Shown here: in pieces, positions 63,244 to 64,000 of the stretch
Numbering within the stretch: the first letter of the stretch is position 1
How the letters are laid out: each line of letters opens with the position of its first letter
Assembly: GCA_964448045.1 (NCBI GenBank)
Contig: CAYUVF010000002.1
Location: 78,795-142,794 of the forward strand
Reading direction: 5' to 3'
DNA length: 64,000 nt
Source of the DNA: CAYUVF01 sp964448045
Lineage (GTDB): Bacteria > Bacteroidota > Rhodothermia > Rhodothermales > Salinibacteraceae
Notes under the pieces: generated by a model
Database searches by the model: none
What the model saw: only the letters and a program-made list of their open reading frames with translations
What the model was told of the DNA's origin: nothing
Program-made: the position numbers and the translations under genes

Positions 63244-63999
63244 TTAGCGGGCGTCGGTATCCAGCGGCGGGCCCATCATCAGCAGGGCGAGCAGGGCGCA
63301 GCGTTCGAGCGTGGCGTCGACGAAGATGAACTCGTGATCGGCGTGCGCACCATCGCCGACGGCGCCAAGGCCGTCCAACGTGGCGGTGAAGCGGCTCGTG
63401 AAGTTGCCATCGGAGGCGCCGCCCGAGCGTCCCTGCTCAAGATCGAGCCCGATGGAGGCGCCAAGCTGTTTCGCCCGCTGCCATAGCGCCTGATTGGCCG
63501 GGGTGCGCTCCATCGGCAGGCGCCGGATGGTGCCCTTCACGTCGAGCGTGACGCCGGGCGTCTGCGCAGTCAGGTTGTGGATGGTCGACTCGACCTCGTG
63601 CGCTGCTTCTTTTGTCGGGACGCGCACATCGATGCCTACGCGCGCCTCTGCGGCGACGACGTTTGTTCGCACGCCGCCGTCGATGGTGCCCACGTTGACC
63701 GAGATGCCGCGCTCCGGGTCGTTCAGCGCAAAGAGCCGCTGTACGATGTGCGACAGCTCAAGGATCGCGCTTGCGCCTTCATCGGGGTCGAGGCCCGAGT
63801 GAGCCGCTTTGCCGCGAGCGATGATTTCGAAGTCGCCGGTGCCCTTGCGCGCCGTCTTGATTTTGCCGTCGCGATGCAGGGCGGGCTCCAGCACGAAGAC
63901 GCGCTCCGCACAGCGCGCAAGCCGTTCGATGTAGGGCTCCGACTCGAAGCTGCCAATTTCCTCATCCGAGGTGATGAGGACGATGGGCGTAACCGCGGG
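63244..63999 (-). CDS. M20 family metallopeptidase, 5' truncated by the window edge
   Basis: The minus-strand frame stays open to the end of the window, so the N-terminus is missing. From the edge it reads VTPIVLITSDEEIGSFESEP, with the catalytic Glu and metal-binding Glu of M20 peptidases, then GKAAHSGLDPDEGASAILELSHIV (dimerisation domain) and GAVGDGAHADHEFIFVD with a metal-binding His. This matches glutamate carboxypeptidase-like M20A enzymes. It converges on the UPF0182 gene. Confidence 0.88.
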   Translation of the reverse strand, partial: PAVTPIVLITSDEEIGSFESEPYIERLARCAERVFVLEPALHRDGKIKTARKGTGDFEIIARGKAAHSGLDPDEGASAILELSHIVQRLFALNDPERGISVNVGTIDGGVRTNVVAAEARVGIDVRVPTKEAAHEVESTIHNLTAQTPGVTLDVKGTIRRLPMERTPANQALWQRAKQLGASIGLDLEQGRSGGASDGNFTSRFTATLDGLGAVGDGAHADHEFIFVDATLERCALLALLMMGPPLDTDAR

Positions 64000-64000
64000 T

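Overview
The window is a 64 kb chromosomal segment, GC-rich and densely coding, from what I infer to be a flagellated, probably halophilic member of the Rhodothermota (Salinibacter/Salisaeta-like relatives of Bacteroidota). The inference rests on acidic proteins, weak use of Shine-Dalgarno sites, a secreted protease with a type IX secretion (T9SS) C-terminal sorting domain, Bacteroidota-style TAnnTTTG promoter elements and a complete flagellar export apparatus. No rRNA, tRNA or CRISPR array was seen.

Layout. 1-2.1 kb: 3' part of a trehalose-synthase-type glycosyltransferase, then a decayed DUF433-DUF5615 toxin-antitoxin pair, split by a 462 bp MITE-like element with terminal inverted repeats and an 11 bp target duplication. 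2.3-10.8 kb: PEBP-like protein, archaeal-type phosphoglycerate mutase, DNA ligase LigA, Ca-type P-type ATPase and an MgtC/DUF4010 membrane protein. 10.9-16.5 kb: a stress/dormancy-like island (small ORF, Acg-type nitroreductase, ferritin-like protein, three universal stress proteins) and a convergent DUF819 membrane protein. 16.9-19.3 kb: hemA-hemC.

19.3-44.9 kb is a flagellar cluster, almost all on the minus strand. In transcription order it reads motA-motB-fliL-fliM-fliN-fliO-fliP-fliQ-fliR-flhB-flhA-flhF-flhG-orf111-fliA, then a T9SS-type serine protease, then flgF-flgG-flgA-flgH-flgI-flgJ-flgN-flgK-flgL and an HDOD gene. A second HDOD gene lies on the plus strand and converges on fliA across a strong bidirectional terminator. 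Flagellin, the hook, the MS ring, FliG and the export ATPase are not in the window.

45.4-53.7 kb is a signalling block: a GAF/six-PAS histidine kinase, a lone receiver, a receiver-kinase hybrid, then a RedB-like membrane-anchored CPC protein and a methyl-accepting chemotaxis protein with a His-rich membrane sensor. 54-64 kb holds an SDR gene, groES-groEL, a HAD phosphatase, rfbB, a 2Fe-2S ferredoxin, a GNAT acetyltransferase, a UPF0182 membrane protein and the 3' part of an M20 peptidase.

The main new observation is a set of four sites matching the FliA (sigma-28) promoter, each with a perfect GCCGATAA -10 and a TAAG/TAAT -35 at 14-15 nt. They precede motA, flgN(KL), the plus-strand HDOD gene and the RedB-chemoreceptor pair. 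FliA is encoded in the same cluster, so this links the RedB-like protein, the chemoreceptor and one HDOD protein to the late flagellar regulon.
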